A stretch of 36,510 nt of DNA from Candidatus Kurthia equi. Lineage in GTDB: Bacteria > Bacillota > Bacilli > Bacillales_A > Planococcaceae. Below, in pieces: positions 22,971-34,839 of this stretch. The notes under the pieces are model-generated. The model worked only from the letters and a program-made list of their open reading frames with translations. It was not told where the DNA came from and ran no database searches. Both the position numbers and the translations under genes were made by a program. Location: assembly GCA_018065935.1 (NCBI GenBank), contig JAGHSJ010000383.1, positions 1-36,510 of the forward strand, given 5' to 3'. Each line of letters starts with the position of its first letter. The first letter of the stretch is position 1.

Positions 22971-24506
22971 TTAGTGTTTAAAGTGACGTACACCTGTAAG
23001 TACCATTGTGATACCTGCCGCATTTGCAGCATCAATTGATTCTTGATCTCGTTTTGAACCACCCGGATGGATGATTGCAGTGATACCAGCAGCAATTGCT
23101 GTTTCCACTGTATCTGGCATTGGGAAGAAGGCATCTGATGCTAGTGCTGCACCTTTTGCTTTTTCACCAGCTTGCTCTAAAGCAATTTTAGCTGAGCCGA
23201 CACGATTCATTTGTCCAGCACCAACGCCCACTGTCATTTTATCGTTTGTCACAACGATGGCATTCGATTTCACATGCTTCACAACAGACCAGCCTAATTT
23301 CAATGCTTCCCACTCTTTTTCAGTCGGTTGACGATCTGTTACAACTTGAATATCCGCTTCTTCAAAACCATAACGGTCTGGTTCTTGAACTAATAAACCA
23401 CCTTCAACTGATACAGTATTAAATACATCTTGTGCATGTTGTTCAAATGAAATTGTTAGTAAGCGAATATTTTTCTTCACTGTTAGTTTTTCAATTGCTT
23501 CCTTAGAGAATGAAGGAGCAATAATAATTTCTAAGAAAATAGATGCTAATTGTTCTGCAGTTGCTGCATCTACTTCGCGGTTAAGGGCAACAATTCCACC
23601 AAAGATAGATGTAGAATCTGCTTCATATGCCATATTGAACGCTTCCGCAATTGCCTCTCCTGTACCCACACCACATGGATTCATATGCTTCACTGCCACT
23701 GCAGCTGGTTGCTTGAATTCCTTGATGATTTGTAATGCAGCATTTGCATCTTGAATATTATTATATGAAAGCTCTTTCCCATGCACTTGCTCTGCATAAG
23801 CGATAGAAAAATCTGAGCCTAGACGTTTTTGGTAGAATGCCGCTTTTTGATGTGGGTTTTCACCGTAACGTAAAGTCTGTTTCAATTCATATGTTAACGT
23901 CATTTGCTCTGGGAACTCTTCACCTAATTCAGTTGATAAATAATTAGAAATATAAGAATCATAAGCTGCTGTGTGACGGAAAACTTTCGCTGCTAAGCGG
24001 CGGCGTGTTTGTAACGTAGTTTGACCATCTGCTTTTAGTTCAGCTAACACGGCTGGATAATCGTTCGCATCTACAATAACTGATACGTAATTTTGGTTTT
24101 TTGCCGCTGAACGTAGCATCGTTGGACCACCGATATCGATATTTTCAATTGCATCTGCAAATTCTACATTTGGTTTAGAAATCGTTTCAACAAATGGATA
24201 TAAATTGACGCAGACGATTTCGATTGGCTCGATACCATGCTCTTTCATTTGTGCTTGATGTTCAGGATCATCATATTTTGCAAGAAGTCCACCATGAATC
24301 ATTGGGTTTAATGTTTTCACACGACCACCTAGAATTTCAGGGAATTTTGTCACTTCATCAACTGAAGTAACTGCTACGCCATTATCTTGTAGATGTTTTT
24401 TCGTACCACCTGTAGATAACACTTCATAACCTAACTCCACAAGTTCTTTCGCAAATTCTAAAACGCCTGATTTATCTGAAACACTAATTAACGCACGCTT
24501 TGTCAC
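22971..24506 (-). CDS. purH: Bifunctional AICAR transformylase/IMP cyclohydrolase
   Basis: [40 protein letters not shown]. Confidence 0.98.
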   Translation of the reverse strand: MTKRALISVSDKSGVLEFAKELVELGYEVLSTGGTKKHLQDNGVAVTSVDEVTKFPEILGGRVKTLNPMIHGGLLAKYDDPEHQAQMKEHGIEPIEIVCVNLYPFVETISKPNVEFADAIENIDIGGPTMLRSAAKNQNYVSVIVDANDYPAVLAELKADGQTTLQTRRRLAAKVFRHTAAYDSYISNYLSTELGEEFPEQMTLTYELKQTLRYGENPHQKAAFYQKRLGSDFSIAYAEQVHGKELSYNNIQDANAALQIIKEFKQPAAVAVKHMNPCGVGTGEAIAEAFNMAYEADSTSIFGGIVALNREVDAATAEQLASIFLEIIIAPSFSKEAIEKLTVKKNIRLLTISFEQHAQDVFNTVSVEGGLLVQEPDRYGFEEADIQVVTDRQPTEKEWEALKLGWSVVKHVKSNAIVVTNDKMTVGVGAGQMNRVGSAKIALEQAGEKAKGAALASDAFFPMPDTVETAIAAGITAIIHPGGSKRDQESIDAANAAGITMVLTGVRHFKH

Positions 24507-24556
24507 AATATTTTCCTCCTCAGAATTGAAGCCAACGATTCGTTGGTTATGTAAGA

Positions 24557-25129
24557 TTAATGATTAAATAATGATTGTAATGCTTTCGTATAAACCTCAT
24601 GTTCCACTGCATGAATTGCTTGTTCTGTTTGTTCGCGGTCATCTGCTACAACTTCTACAGCACGTTGCATAATGATTGCCCCCGTATCCATACCTTCATC
24701 CACATAATGAACCGTTACACCTGTTATTTTCACACCATGCGCCATTGCTTGGCCAATGGCATCCTTGCCAGGAAATGACGGTAAAAGAGATGGATGAATA
24801 TTTACGATATGATTTGCATAAGCGCCTAATAAGGTGGAACCAATTAAGCGCATATAACCGGCCAACACGAGCCACTCCACTTTTTTCTCCTGTAAAGTAC
24901 GTAAAATCGCTTCTTCGTATACTTCTTTGGAAGCATACGCTTTGGGTTGAATGACAAGGACAGGAATCCCTTTTGATTCCGCACGTTGAATGACAAATGC
25001 ATTTGGCTTATCGGTTACGACAAGCTCAATACGTGCTTGAATTTTTTGCTGTTCAATCGCCTCAGCAATCGCTTGAAAGTTTGAGCCACTACCTGAAGCA
25101 AAGACTGCAATAGGTACGGATTTTGACAT
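24557..25129 (-). CDS. purN: Phosphoribosylglycinamide formyltransferase
   Basis: [49 protein letters not shown]. Confidence 0.98.
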   Translation of the reverse strand: MSKSVPIAVFASGSGSNFQAIAEAIEQQKIQARIELVVTDKPNAFVIQRAESKGIPVLVIQPKAYASKEVYEEAILRTLQEKKVEWLVLAGYMRLIGSTLLGAYANHIVNIHPSLLPSFPGKDAIGQAMAHGVKITGVTVHYVDEGMDTGAIIMQRAVEVVADDREQTEQAIHAVEHEVYTKALQSLFNH

Positions 25130-26190
25130 TAGATTAAGCTCCCATCATGCTCGCCGTTGAAAAGAACACTTTCACCCGCAACAACGCGTCCGATTTGATA
25201 TGCTTTTTCCCCATGTGCTTCCGCAATTTCAATGATTTTCTGTGCATCTTCCGCATTGACAGAAAGAACAAAGCCAATCCCCATATTAAATACATTGTAT
25301 AAATCTTTTTGTAGCAATTGACCTTGCTGTTGTAAGAAATCAAATACAGGTAATACTGGCCATGAGCCCAATTCAATTTCAGTTGCAAGTCCTTTAGGCA
25401 TCATACGTGGTAAGTTTTCATAGAAACCGCCACCTGTTACATGTGCCATACCATGTACATCCACTTGTTTTAACATATCAAGAACTGGTTTTGCATAGAT
25501 TTTCGTCGGTGTTAGTAAGGCTTCACCAATTGGGCCTAAATTTTCAAAACCATCGACAATTGATTCTGGAGCTAAGCCTGCGTCACTGAATACGATTTTA
25601 CGTACCAATGAATAACCATTTGAATGGACACCGCTTGAGGCAAGTCCGATAAGTACATCACCCACAACGATCTTTTCACCTGTTACAATATTCGCTTTTT
25701 CAGTAGCACCTACTGCAAAACCAGCTAAATCATATTCATCTTCTTCATATAATCCTGGCATTTCAGCAGTTTCGCCACCGATTAAAGCCGCACCTGATTG
25801 GACACAACCGTCAGCTACACCTTTAACAATTTGCTCGATTTTTTCTGGGAAAGCTTTGCCTACTGCCACATAATCCAAGAAGTATAAAGGTTCAGCGCCT
25901 TGAGCAACGATATCATTGACACACATAGCTACACAATCTATCCCGATTGTATCGTGTTTGTCGACCATGAAAGCAAGTTTTAACTTTGTGCCAACGCCAT
26001 CCGTTCCTGAAATTAAAACAGGTTCTTTTAAATTCAGTTCAGAAAGATCAAACATTCCTCCGAAACCTCCAAATGTTCCCATAATACCTTTTCTTGCTGT
26101 GCGTTCAACATGTGATTTCATTCTTTGAACAGCTTCATATCCAGCTTCAATGTTTACGCCTGCTTGCTCATATGCTTTTGACAACGTCAT
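25129..26190 (-). CDS. purM: Phosphoribosylformylglycinamidine cyclo-ligase
   Basis: [42 protein letters not shown]. Confidence 0.98.
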   Translation of the reverse strand: MTLSKAYEQAGVNIEAGYEAVQRMKSHVERTARKGIMGTFGGFGGMFDLSELNLKEPVLISGTDGVGTKLKLAFMVDKHDTIGIDCVAMCVNDIVAQGAEPLYFLDYVAVGKAFPEKIEQIVKGVADGCVQSGAALIGGETAEMPGLYEEDEYDLAGFAVGATEKANIVTGEKIVVGDVLIGLASSGVHSNGYSLVRKIVFSDAGLAPESIVDGFENLGPIGEALLTPTKIYAKPVLDMLKQVDVHGMAHVTGGGFYENLPRMMPKGLATEIELGSWPVLPVFDFLQQQGQLLQKDLYNVFNMGIGFVLSVNAEDAQKIIEIAEAHGEKAYQIGRVVAGESVLFNGEHDGSLI

Positions 26191-26196
26191 GTCCCC

Positions 26197-27621
26197 CTAG
26201 ACTAATAATTCTTTTTCATGCGGTAAAGCTGTATCTGGAAAAATCTCTGTTGGGTATTTGCTTGTGAAGCATGCTAAGCAAAGCCCTTGATTTTCATCTT
26301 CATAATCACGATCAATGGATTCAACCATTCCCTCTACTGAAAGGAAAGTTAGTGAATCTGCACCAATTGCTTGGCGAATTTCTTCCACGCTATGATTCGA
26401 GGCGATTAGTTCCTCTGAAGTCGATGTATCAATGCCGTAGTAACAAGGATCAGACATTGGTGGTGAACTAATTACTACATGCACCTCGGAAGCACCTGCT
26501 TCTTTTAACATATTGACGATGCGACGAGAAGTTGTCCCACGAACAATGGAATCATCGACCATAATTACACGTTTGCCTTTCACGACTTGAACAACTGGTG
26601 ACAGTTTCATTTTTACACCACGCTCGCGTAATTCCTGCGTTGGTTGGATAAATGTACGTCCGACATAACGGTTTTTAATTAAACCTAGTTCGTATGGGAT
26701 GCCTGTTTCTTCAGCAAAGCCAATAGCTGCTGAAATACTTGAATCAGGTACACCTGTTACAACATCCGCTTCGATATGAGCACACTCTTTTGCCAAGCGT
26801 TTCCCCATACGTTTACGTGCCATATGCACATTGATGCCATCAATATTTGAATCAGGTCTTGCTAAATACACATATTCCATCGCACACATCGCACGATTTT
26901 GGATTTCTGCAAAACGTACAGAACGAACACCCTCATCATTAATGATGAGCATTTCACCTGGTTCAACTGAACGAAGTGTCTCTGCTCCGATTAAATCAAA
27001 AGCACAGGTTTCGGATGCGACAACATAGGCATCACCTAATTTGCCTAAAGACAGTGGACGTAAACCATGACGGTCACGTGCGACAATCATTTCATCCTTT
27101 GTCATCACAAGGAATGAATATGCACCTTCTAAAAGCGTTAGTGCATTTTTCACTTTTTCACTAAAAGGAGCATGCGTACTTTTTTTAATTAAATGAGCAA
27201 GCACTTCTGTATCTGAACTCGAATGAAAAATACTTCCTTGACGTTCTAAATATTTTTTTAGACGATTGGCATTTACGAGATTTCCATTATGTGCGATTGA
27301 CAAACTACCTGTTGAAGAATGGAATAAAAGTGGCTGCACATTTTCAATTCCGTGACCACCCGCTGTTGCATAGCGTACATGTGCAATCGCAGCTTTACCT
27401 TCAATTGTTTTTAGTTTTTCTTCACTGAAAACATCGTTTACTAAGCCTTCACCTTTAACAGCACGGAGGTGGTTACCGTCAGAAACGACGATACCCGCAC
27501 CTTCTTGTCCACGATGTTGTAAAGCATGCAATCCATAATAACTAATTTGTGCTGGGTTTGAGTTTCCCCAAATCCCGAACACACCACATTCTTCATTTAA
27601 GCCTCTGATTTCAGCAAGCAT
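26197..27621 (-). CDS. purF: Amidophosphoribosyltransferase
   Basis: ECGVFGIWG Ntn glutaminase, [22 protein letters not shown] motif. Start moved from 27639 to ATG at 27621, preceded by AAAGGAG. Confidence 0.97.
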   Translation of the reverse strand: MLAEIRGLNEECGVFGIWGNSNPAQISYYGLHALQHRGQEGAGIVVSDGNHLRAVKGEGLVNDVFSEEKLKTIEGKAAIAHVRYATAGGHGIENVQPLLFHSSTGSLSIAHNGNLVNANRLKKYLERQGSIFHSSSDTEVLAHLIKKSTHAPFSEKVKNALTLLEGAYSFLVMTKDEMIVARDRHGLRPLSLGKLGDAYVVASETCAFDLIGAETLRSVEPGEMLIINDEGVRSVRFAEIQNRAMCAMEYVYLARPDSNIDGINVHMARKRMGKRLAKECAHIEADVVTGVPDSSISAAIGFAEETGIPYELGLIKNRYVGRTFIQPTQELRERGVKMKLSPVVQVVKGKRVIMVDDSIVRGTTSRRIVNMLKEAGASEVHVVISSPPMSDPCYYGIDTSTSEELIASNHSVEEIRQAIGADSLTFLSVEGMVESIDRDYEDENQGLCLACFTSKYPTEIFPDTALPHEKELLV

Positions 27622-29828
27622 GGAATAGCTCCTTTCCAAGCCTCTTGGAATTCTGCTACTGGACCCGCAATAAGCGTTGAAGAATCAGTTGATTGGATAA
27701 CTAATTGTGCATCAGCTGTTACTTCCCCAACTTTACGTGCATCTGCTACAACTTCTTCAAAACGAGCAGCTTTTTCAGGAGCAACTGTAATGATGAAGCG
27801 TGATTGAGATTCACTGAATAATGCTGTAACGGGAGAACCCTCTAAGATGACTTTTGCACCAAATTTTGTACCAAATGTTTTTTCTGCTAAAGCGACCGCA
27901 AGGCCACCTTCAGCCACATCATGCGCTGACTGTACTAAACCTGCTTGGATGGCTTGTAATAATGATTTTTGACGCGCTGCCTCTACTTCTAAATCAATTT
28001 GTGGTGCACGACCGAAAATACGTCCACTTACTAGTTTTTGTAATTCTGAACCACCGAATTCAGTCGCTGTTTCACCGATTACATAAATGAAATCACCTGC
28101 ATTTTTCACTTCTTGTGTCGTCGTATATGATAAGTCCTCTACTAAACCAACCATACCAATTGTTGGCGTTGGGTAGATGGCTTCATTACTGCGTTCATTG
28201 TAAAGAGATACGTTTCCACCAATGACTGGTGATTCTAAAGCGATACATGCTGCTGCAATACCATCTGCAGACTTTTCAATTTGCCAGAAGATTTCTGGTT
28301 TCTCTGGGTTACCAAAGTTTAAGCAATCTGTAATTGCTAGTGGACGTCCACCAGAACATACGATATTGCGCGCTGCTTCAGCTACTGCAATTTGACCGCC
28401 TACTTCTGGATCTAAGTAGATGTAACGTGAATTACAATCTGTCGTCATGGCTAAACCTTTATTCGTTCCACGAACACGTACAACTGCGGCATCTGAACCT
28501 GGTGATACAACTGTGCTTGTGCGCACTTGGTGGTCATATTGGTTATAAACCCATTCTTTCGAAGCGATTGTCGCTTGTTTTAGTAAAGCAAGTAATGTTT
28601 CCTTATGGTCTTCAACAGCTGGCTCTACATTGTCCATTTGTTGGAATTCTGTGTAGTAAGCAGGTACAGCTGAAGGCTTATGATAAACAGGCGCATCTTC
28701 TGCAAGTGCATCTGCTGGAACATTCGCTACAACTTCCCCTTTATGCGTTAGACGGAACATCTTATCATCAGTTACGACCCCTACATTTACGGCATCTAAG
28801 CCATATTTCGCAAATAGGTCAACAACTGGTTGTTCTTCGCCTTTTTTAACAACGATTAGCATTCGTTCTTGTGATTCAGAAAGCATCATTTCATAGGCTG
28901 TCATACCCGTTTCACGTTGCGGAATTAAATCCAAGTTCATTTCAAGACCTGAACCTGCTTTTGAAGCCATTTCAGCTGCTGAAGATGTAAGTCCTGCAGC
29001 ACCCATATCTTGAATACCTACTAATGATTCAAACTTCACAAGCTCTAAACAAGCTTCTAATAGAAGTTTTTCCATGAATGGGTCACCAACTTGAACAGCT
29101 GGACGTTTTTCTTCTGCATTTTCACCTAGTTCTTCAGAAGCGAATGTTGCACCATGAATTCCATCACGACCTGTTTTAGCACCGACATACATGACTGTAT
29201 TGCCGACACCTGAAGCAATCCCTTTTTGAATATCCTTATGATCGATTAAACCGACACACATGGCGTTTACTAATGGATTACCTTCATAGCATGGGTCGAA
29301 TTGAATTTCGCCACCTACTGTTGGAATACCAATACAGTTACCATAACCTGCGATTCCAGCTACCACTTCTTCGAATAAGTATTTTACACGTTTTGAGGCA
29401 TCTAACTCGCCAAAACGTAAAGAGTTAAGCATTGCAATTGGACGTGCACCCATTGAGAATACATCGCGGATAATACCACCTACACCTGTTGCTGCACCTT
29501 GATACGGTTCAATCGCAGATGGGTGATTATGAGATTCCATTTTAAATACAACTGCTTGTTCATCACCGATGTCCACGATACCAGCACCTTCACCTGGTCC
29601 TTGAAGCACGTGTTTGCCTTCAGTTGGGAACTTGCGTAATACAGGTTTTGAATTTTTGTATGAGCAGTGCTCAGACCACATAACAGAAAATAATCCTGTT
29701 TCTGTCCAGTTTGGTGTACGACCTAAGATTGATTCGACTAAGGCAAATTCTTCATCTGTTAAACCCATTGAAGCATATAATTTCTGCTCCTTAATTTGTT
29801 CCGCTGTTGGTTCAAGCTTGGTTGACAT
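27597..29828 (-). CDS. purL: Phosphoribosylformylglycinamidine synthase subunit PurL
   Basis: [30 protein letters not shown], 743-aa small PurL. Confidence 0.98.
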   Translation of the reverse strand: MSTKLEPTAEQIKEQKLYASMGLTDEEFALVESILGRTPNWTETGLFSVMWSEHCSYKNSKPVLRKFPTEGKHVLQGPGEGAGIVDIGDEQAVVFKMESHNHPSAIEPYQGAATGVGGIIRDVFSMGARPIAMLNSLRFGELDASKRVKYLFEEVVAGIAGYGNCIGIPTVGGEIQFDPCYEGNPLVNAMCVGLIDHKDIQKGIASGVGNTVMYVGAKTGRDGIHGATFASEELGENAEEKRPAVQVGDPFMEKLLLEACLELVKFESLVGIQDMGAAGLTSSAAEMASKAGSGLEMNLDLIPQRETGMTAYEMMLSESQERMLIVVKKGEEQPVVDLFAKYGLDAVNVGVVTDDKMFRLTHKGEVVANVPADALAEDAPVYHKPSAVPAYYTEFQQMDNVEPAVEDHKETLLALLKQATIASKEWVYNQYDHQVRTSTVVSPGSDAAVVRVRGTNKGLAMTTDCNSRYIYLDPEVGGQIAVAEAARNIVCSGGRPLAITDCLNFGNPEKPEIFWQIEKSADGIAAACIALESPVIGGNVSLYNERSNEAIYPTPTIGMVGLVEDLSYTTTQEVKNAGDFIYVIGETATEFGGSELQKLVSGRIFGRAPQIDLEVEAARQKSLLQAIQAGLVQSAHDVAEGGLAVALAEKTFGTKFGAKVILEGSPVTALFSESQSRFIITVAPEKAARFEEVVADARKVGEVTADAQLVIQSTDSSTLIAGPVAEFQEAWKGAIPCLLKSEA

Positions 29829-30498
29829 TTGATTCCCTCCACTGTTTCACAATTGATTTAAATAATGCTAAGCCTTGCTCGCCACCGACTAGTTCGCTCA
29901 CTGCGCGTTCAGGGTGTGGCATCATGCCTAAAACATTTCCACGTTCATTTACAATACCTGCGATATCAGCTAAGCTACCGTTGGGATTTTCACCTGAGTA
30001 TGTAAAGACGATTTGATTATTATCTTCGAGTTGTTTAAGTGTTGCTGGATCACAGTAGTAATTTCCTTCACCGTGAGCAATTGGTACAGATATCACTTCG
30101 TCTTGCTTGTATTGATTTGTAAATAATGTATTGTTATTCACGACTTTTAAGTCCACGTTTTTACAAATGAATTTAAGGTCTTTATTACGTAAAAGTGCAC
30201 CTGGTAATAAGCCTGCTTCAGTTAAGATTTGAAATCCATTACATACACCTAACACAGGTTTACCAGCATCTGCTGCTTTTTTCACTTCAGCCATGACATT
30301 TGATTGGTTAGCCATTGCACCACAGCGTAGATAATCTCCATATGAGAAACCACCTGGCACAAGAATACCGTCATATGAGCTTAAGTCTGTTTCGTCATGC
30401 CAAACATACTCCACTTCTTCACCTAGCTCATCTTTAATTGCATGATACATATCAAGATCACAGTTGGAACCTGGGAATACAAGCACTGCGAATTTCAT
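29812..30498 (-). CDS. purQ: Phosphoribosylformylglycinamidine synthase subunit PurQ
   Basis: [29 protein letters not shown] class I amidotransferase. Start moved from 30537 to ATG at 30498. Confidence 0.97.
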   Translation of the reverse strand: MKFAVLVFPGSNCDLDMYHAIKDELGEEVEYVWHDETDLSSYDGILVPGGFSYGDYLRCGAMANQSNVMAEVKKAADAGKPVLGVCNGFQILTEAGLLPGALLRNKDLKFICKNVDLKVVNNNTLFTNQYKQDEVISVPIAHGEGNYYCDPATLKQLEDNNQIVFTYSGENPNGSLADIAGIVNERGNVLGMMPHPERAVSELVGGEQGLALFKSIVKQWRESNVNQA

Positions 30499-30499
30499 G

Positions 30500-30748
30500 T
30501 TAGTTGGCCTCCTCGACTTCATAACGGTAATCTTCAATTACAGCGTTTGTTAATAGCTTCGCGCACATTTCTTTTACTAATGTGTCAATGTCACGCTCAG
30601 AAGGTTCTACTTGTAATTCTAAAAATTTACCGATTCGAACCTCTGAAACCTCTTCATAGCCCATATTGTGTAATGAACCTTGTACTGCAGAACCTTGTGG
30701 ATCAAGAATGCTTTCGCGAAGTGTTACGTAGATTTTTACCTTTTTCAT
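30500..30748 (-). CDS. purS: Phosphoribosylformylglycinamidine synthase subunit PurS
   Basis: 82 aa, [25 protein letters not shown]. Confidence 0.97.
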   Translation of the reverse strand: MKKVKIYVTLRESILDPQGSAVQGSLHNMGYEEVSEVRIGKFLELQVEPSERDIDTLVKEMCAKLLTNAVIEDYRYEVEEAN

Positions 30749-31461
30749 TTAGTGTGTCCCCCTAGACGAGATAATATAATTTCATATACTTCTGTTAAGC
30801 TGCCAAGATTACGGCGGAATACATCTTTATCTAAATGTTGCTTTGTTTTTTCATCCCATAAACGACAAGTATCTGGTGAAATTTCATCGGCTAACAATAC
30901 CTCACCATTTTCATCACGACCGAATTCTAGTTTAAAATCGACTAATGTCACACCGATTTGTTGGAAAAATGGCTGTAGAACCTTATTTATCTCTAAACCT
31001 TTATTATATAAAGCTTCGACCTCTTCAGGTGTCGCGATACCTAATACATCAATATGTTCGGTTGAGATAATTGGATCTCCTAAATCATCATCTTTGTAGT
31101 AATACTCAACGATTGGACGTTTTAAAAATGTACCTTCTTCCATCCCTAATCGTTTTGCTAGGCTGCCAGCTACGATGTTACGAACGACTAGCTCAATTGG
31201 AATAATTTCAACCCTTTTCACTAATTGCTCTGTATCAGATATTTTCTTAATGAAATGCGATTGGATACCTGCCTCGCTTAGTTTTTCGAAAATTAATGAG
31301 GTAATGCTGTTATTTAAAACCCCTTTACCAGCAATCTCTTCTTTTTTCTCACCGTTAAACGCTGTTGCACTGTCCTTATATGCCACGAAAAGTACATTTC
31401 CCTCATCCGTTGCATACAATCTTTTTGCTTTGCCCTCATACAAGAGTTGACCCTTTTCCAC
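30745..31461 (-). CDS. purC: SAICAR synthase
   Basis: LLYEGKAKRLYAT, VRNIVAGSLAKRLG, ADEISPDTCRLWD; GTG start at 31461 with GGGGG upstream. Confidence 0.97.
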   Translation of the reverse strand: MEKGQLLYEGKAKRLYATDEGNVLFVAYKDSATAFNGEKKEEIAGKGVLNNSITSLIFEKLSEAGIQSHFIKKISDTEQLVKRVEIIPIELVVRNIVAGSLAKRLGMEEGTFLKRPIVEYYYKDDDLGDPIISTEHIDVLGIATPEEVEALYNKGLEINKVLQPFFQQIGVTLVDFKLEFGRDENGEVLLADEISPDTCRLWDEKTKQHLDKDVFRRNLGSLTEVYEIILSRLGGHTK

Positions 31462-31522
31462 ATTAATTCCCCCGGTACTAGTTTTGGATTATTGCGTTTA
31501 TTCAAAATATTTTTATTATATT

Positions 31523-31566
31523 GATAGCTTTTATGCAGGTATTTTACTACCTGCATGAAAACTATC
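31523..31566. other. Long imperfect hairpin in purB-purC intergenic spacer
   Basis: 19-bp arms GATAGCTTTTATGCAGGTA / TACCTGCATGAAAACTATC with only two non-Watson-Crick positions, 6-nt loop; no T-tract on the minus strand. Confidence 0.8.
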
Positions 31567-31577
31567 TAGAAAATGAT

Positions 31578-32873
31578 TTAGTTTAAACCTAAGCGTTCAA
31601 AAATCATATCAACATTTTGTAAATGGTAGTTATAATCGAAGCAATCATCAATTTCTTCTTTAGATAGAAGACCTGTGATTTTTTCATTTGCATCAACTAA
31701 TTCGCGGAATTGAATTTGCTCATCCCAAGATTTAGCTGTTAATGGTTGTACTGTATCATATGCTTCCTCACGAGATAAGCCTTTGTCTACAAGTGTAAGT
31801 AATACACGTTGAGAGTAGATTAAACCGAAAGTACGCGTCATATTGCGTTTCATGTTTTCAGGGAATACTGTTAATTTTTTCACGATATTACCGAAACGAT
31901 TTAACATGTAATTAAGTGCGATTGTTGAGTCTGGTAAAATAACACGTTCAGCAGATGAATGTGAGATATCACGTTCGTGCCATAGTGATACGTTTTCATA
32001 AGCAGTCATCATATAACCACGGATTAAACGAGCCATACCTACCATGTTTTCAGAACCGATTGGATTACGTTTATGCGGCATTGCTGAAGAACCTTTTTGA
32101 CCTTTAGCGAAGAACTCTTCTACTTCACGAGTTTCTGATTTTTGTAAACCACGAATCTCAGTAGCAAATTTTTCGATAGAAGTAGCGATTAAAGCGATTG
32201 ACGCAATATATTCAGCATGACGATCACGTTGTAATGTTTGTGTTGAAATTGGTGAAGCTGTAAGGCCTAAGTTTTTACAAACATATGCTTCAACAGAAGG
32301 ATCGATATTTGCATACGTACCAACTGCACCAGATAATTTACCTGTTTCAATTGTTTTACAAGCTGCTTCGAAGCGAACTTGGTTACGTTTCATTTCCTCA
32401 TGCCATAAAGCTAGTTTTAAACCAAAAGTAGTTGGCTCAGCATGTACACCATGTGTACGGCCCATCATAACTGTCATCTTATGTTCTTTTGCTTTTGCAG
32501 CAATGATGTCGATGAAGTTTTGAATATCTTTACGTAAGATTTCATTCGCTTGTTTTAGTTGATAAGAAAGAGCTGTATCTACTACATCAGTTGAAGTTAA
32601 TCCGTAATGAACCCATTTACGCTCTTCGCCTAATGATTCTGAAACAGCACGTGTAAATGCAACTACATCATGGCGTGTTTCTTTTTCAATTTCTAAAATA
32701 CGATCAATATCGAATGATGCATTTTTACGAATAAGTGCAACATCTTCTTTTGGAATATCCCCTAACTCTGCCCATGCTTCACATGCTAAAATTTCAACTT
32801 CTAGCCACGCTTGGTATCTGTTTTGGTCGGTCCAAATTGCGCCCATTTCTGGACGTGTGTAACGTGCGATCAT
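31578..32873 (-). CDS. purB: Adenylosuccinate lyase
   Basis: [43 protein letters not shown]. Start moved from 32903 to ATG at 32873. Confidence 0.98.
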   Translation of the reverse strand: MIARYTRPEMGAIWTDQNRYQAWLEVEILACEAWAELGDIPKEDVALIRKNASFDIDRILEIEKETRHDVVAFTRAVSESLGEERKWVHYGLTSTDVVDTALSYQLKQANEILRKDIQNFIDIIAAKAKEHKMTVMMGRTHGVHAEPTTFGLKLALWHEEMKRNQVRFEAACKTIETGKLSGAVGTYANIDPSVEAYVCKNLGLTASPISTQTLQRDRHAEYIASIALIATSIEKFATEIRGLQKSETREVEEFFAKGQKGSSAMPHKRNPIGSENMVGMARLIRGYMMTAYENVSLWHERDISHSSAERVILPDSTIALNYMLNRFGNIVKKLTVFPENMKRNMTRTFGLIYSQRVLLTLVDKGLSREEAYDTVQPLTAKSWDEQIQFRELVDANEKITGLLSKEEIDDCFDYNYHLQNVDMIFERLGLN

Positions 32874-32890
32874 AATAAAATATTCTCCTT

Positions 32891-34015
32891 TTAATCTGCC
32901 CAAATAGCAGATTGTTTAATTTCTTGTAAAGTCCCTTCAAGGTCCTCTGTCATTATAGTAACATGTCCCATCTTCCGATTGTGCTTCGCTTCACTTTTTC
33001 CATAAAGATGTGTAGACCAGTTAGCATATTTTGCAATAGAATTCGTCACACCGACCACATGTTGACCTAAAATATTAACCATAATCGATGGTCCCCATAG
33101 TTTTGGCTGACGCAATGGCCACCCGCAAATGGCTCTAATATGCTGATGAAATTGAGAAATATTACATGCTTCAATTGAATAATGTCCTGAATTATGTGGA
33201 CGTGGAGCAACTTCATTGATGATAATTTTTCCGTTTTCAGTTACAAACATTTCAACAGCTAATGTACCAATTAAATTGAAGGCATCTGCAATTTTCTGTG
33301 CCGCTTCAACAGCTAATTCAGCCGTAAAATTTTCAATACGTGCTGGAACAATCGTTTCATGTAGAATATGGTTCACATGGATGTTTTCACAAATAGGCAG
33401 GCAATATGTCTCACCTTGCATATTACGTTGAACAATAACCGATATTTCTTTTTCAAATGGAACAAAGGCTTCGGCAACACATGCGGAAAATTCAAATAAA
33501 GGCTGTGCCTTTTCTAAATCTGCTGCACTATGTAAAGTTTGCTGACCTTTCCCATCGTAGCCACCTCTCGCTGTTTTCACCACACATGGATAACCAACCT
33601 GATCAATTTTTTGCTGTAACTCATCAAAGTTCTGTGCCGCGATATAATTTGCTACTGGTGTACCTGATGAAGTAATGGCCTCTTTTTCTAAAATTCGATC
33701 TTGTGTGATTTTCACAAGTTCGGCCCCCTGTGGTACATAGGCGATTTGAGTTAATCTTTTTAACCCTTCATAATCAATATTTTCAAATTCATACGTAATA
33801 ACATCACTTACTTCAGCCAATTCCTCTAGCGCCGCTTCATCGTCATAAGGAGCAACTATACGGATATCTGCTACTTGCCCACATGGGGAATCCATCGATG
33901 GTTCTAATACGGCAATTTTAAAGCCCGCTTCCTTCGCTGCTAAGGCCATCATTCGACCAAGCTGTCCACCACCGATAATACCAATTGTTTGTCCAGGAAA
34001 TATGATTTTACTCAC
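32891..34015 (-). CDS. purK: 5-(carboxyamino)imidazole ribonucleotide synthase
   Basis: [39 protein letters not shown]. Confidence 0.98.
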   Translation of the reverse strand: MSKIIFPGQTIGIIGGGQLGRMMALAAKEAGFKIAVLEPSMDSPCGQVADIRIVAPYDDEAALEELAEVSDVITYEFENIDYEGLKRLTQIAYVPQGAELVKITQDRILEKEAITSSGTPVANYIAAQNFDELQQKIDQVGYPCVVKTARGGYDGKGQQTLHSAADLEKAQPLFEFSACVAEAFVPFEKEISVIVQRNMQGETYCLPICENIHVNHILHETIVPARIENFTAELAVEAAQKIADAFNLIGTLAVEMFVTENGKIIINEVAPRPHNSGHYSIEACNISQFHQHIRAICGWPLRQPKLWGPSIMVNILGQHVVGVTNSIAKYANWSTHLYGKSEAKHNRKMGHVTIMTEDLEGTLQEIKQSAIWAD

Positions 34016-34499
34016 CTAGTTCACCTGTACTTTCCAATGCTTTCATCTTCATCTCTTGTCTTCTTATTTCAACTTTCTCAGCAATTGCTACATCATTTAT
34101 TGAAAGAATTTGAGCGGCTAACAGCGCTGCATTTGTTGCGCCTGCTTTACCAATTGCCACAGTTGCTACAGGTACTCCACCTGGCATTTGCACAATTGAT
34201 AATAGAGAATCTAAACCATTTAAAGCACGTGATTGAACAGGTACGCCGATAACCGGTAATGTTGTTTTTGCTGCCACCATACCAGGTAAATGAGCGGCTC
34301 CACCTGCACCCGCAATAATTACTTGTATACCTCTATTGCGTGCTTGCTCTGCATATTCAAACATTAAATCAGGTGTTCTATGTGCAGACACAACCTTCTT
34401 TTCATAACCGATTTCTAGTTCTTCTAAAATATCGCAGGCATGTTTCATTGTATCCCAATCGCTTGAACTGCCCATAATTACGCCAATTTTCGGATTCAT
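34008..34499 (-). CDS. purE: 5-(carboxyamino)imidazole ribonucleotide mutase
   Basis: [28 protein letters not shown]. Start moved from 34556 to ATG at 34499 with AAAGGAG; the longer call runs into the riboswitch terminator. Confidence 0.98.
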   Translation of the reverse strand: MNPKIGVIMGSSSDWDTMKHACDILEELEIGYEKKVVSAHRTPDLMFEYAEQARNRGIQVIIAGAGGAAHLPGMVAAKTTLPVIGVPVQSRALNGLDSLLSIVQMPGGVPVATVAIGKAGATNAALLAAQILSINDVAIAEKVEIRRQEMKMKALESTGELGE

Positions 34500-34524
34500 T
34501 GTTATTACGCTCCTTTGAACATAT

Positions 34525-34596
34525 AAAAAATCCCTAAATAACGACCTCTCTACCACAGTGTAAACACAATGTGCGAAAAGCAGCTACTTAGGGATT
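34525..34596 (-). terminator. Riboswitch-controlled intrinsic terminator before purE
   Basis: Minus strand AATCCCTAA (34588-34596) pairs with TTAGGGATT (34529-34537), followed by TTTTTATATG; purE ATG about 26 nt downstream. Confidence 0.85.
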
Positions 34597-34663
34597 CCAT
34601 TTAAGGAGTCATCAAACATACAAATGACTCGCCTATAATCAGGTATCCTCAAGACTTGTTGCT

Positions 34664-34733
34664 TCCCGCATAGTCCAGCATTTACGGTGCCGGGTAGAGA
34701 CACTAGAGCCAATCCTCTAGCATATATGTGGGA
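34664..34733 (-). ncRNA. Purine riboswitch aptamer, guanine class by C74
   Basis: Minus strand TCCCACATATATGCTAGAGGATTGGCTCTAGTGTCTCTACCCGGCACCGTAAATGCTGGACTATGCGGGA aligns to B. subtilis xpt: P1, P2, UNUCUACC J2/3, L3 CCGUAAA, GACUAUG J3/1. Confidence 0.95.
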
Positions 34734-34751
34734 TTTGTTGTTTTCATACAT

Positions 34752-34780
34752 ATTGTAACAACGAAAAGCAAACAAGTCAA
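34752..34780 (-). promoter_or_regulatory. Sigma-A promoter of the pur operon
   Basis: Minus strand TTGACT (34775-34780) - N17 - TACAAT (34752-34757), just upstream of the aptamer. Confidence 0.85.
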
Positions 34781-34784
34781 GATG

Positions 34785-34829
34785 AAATACGAACGTTTTA
34801 TTTTAATACACATAATAACGTTCGTATTT
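34785..34829. promoter_or_regulatory. Putative PurR operator (inverted PurBox-like pair)
   Basis: AAATACGAACGTT - N19 - AACGTTCGTATTT, exact inverted repeat; each arm matches 11/13 of AWWWCCGAACWWT; proximal arm 4 bp from the -35 box. Confidence 0.65.
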
Positions 34830-34839
34830 ATCTGTATTT

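Noticed and set aside
22952-23134. 60-aa minus-strand ORF overlapping the purH 3' end
   Set aside because: Alternative frame of purH, Gln-rich shadow sequence
24532-24546. CCAACG-att-CGTTGG small palindrome in the purH-purN spacer
   Set aside because: Only 6 bp with 3-nt loop; expected by chance at this scale
28334-28849. 171-aa plus-strand ORF (and other plus-strand ORFs antisense to purL)
   Set aside because: Fully antisense to a well-supported purL; Leu/His-rich composition typical of reverse-frame ORFs; no SD or domain
30680-31099. 139-aa plus-strand ORF
   Set aside because: Antisense to purC/purS with no recognisable motif
31314-31556. 80-aa minus-strand ORF covering the purB-purC spacer
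   Set aside because: Overlaps purC in another frame and the long hairpin; low-complexity, no homology recognised
34664-34733. PRPP, ppGpp or adenine riboswitch interpretation
   Set aside because: Architecture and J2/3, L3 and J3/1 sequences are those of the purine family, and C74 (GACTATG) indicates guanine rather than adenine
34584-34775. 63-aa minus-strand ORF upstream of purE
   Set aside because: Coincides with the purine riboswitch aptamer and expression platform; RNA structure explains the sequence and there is no SD
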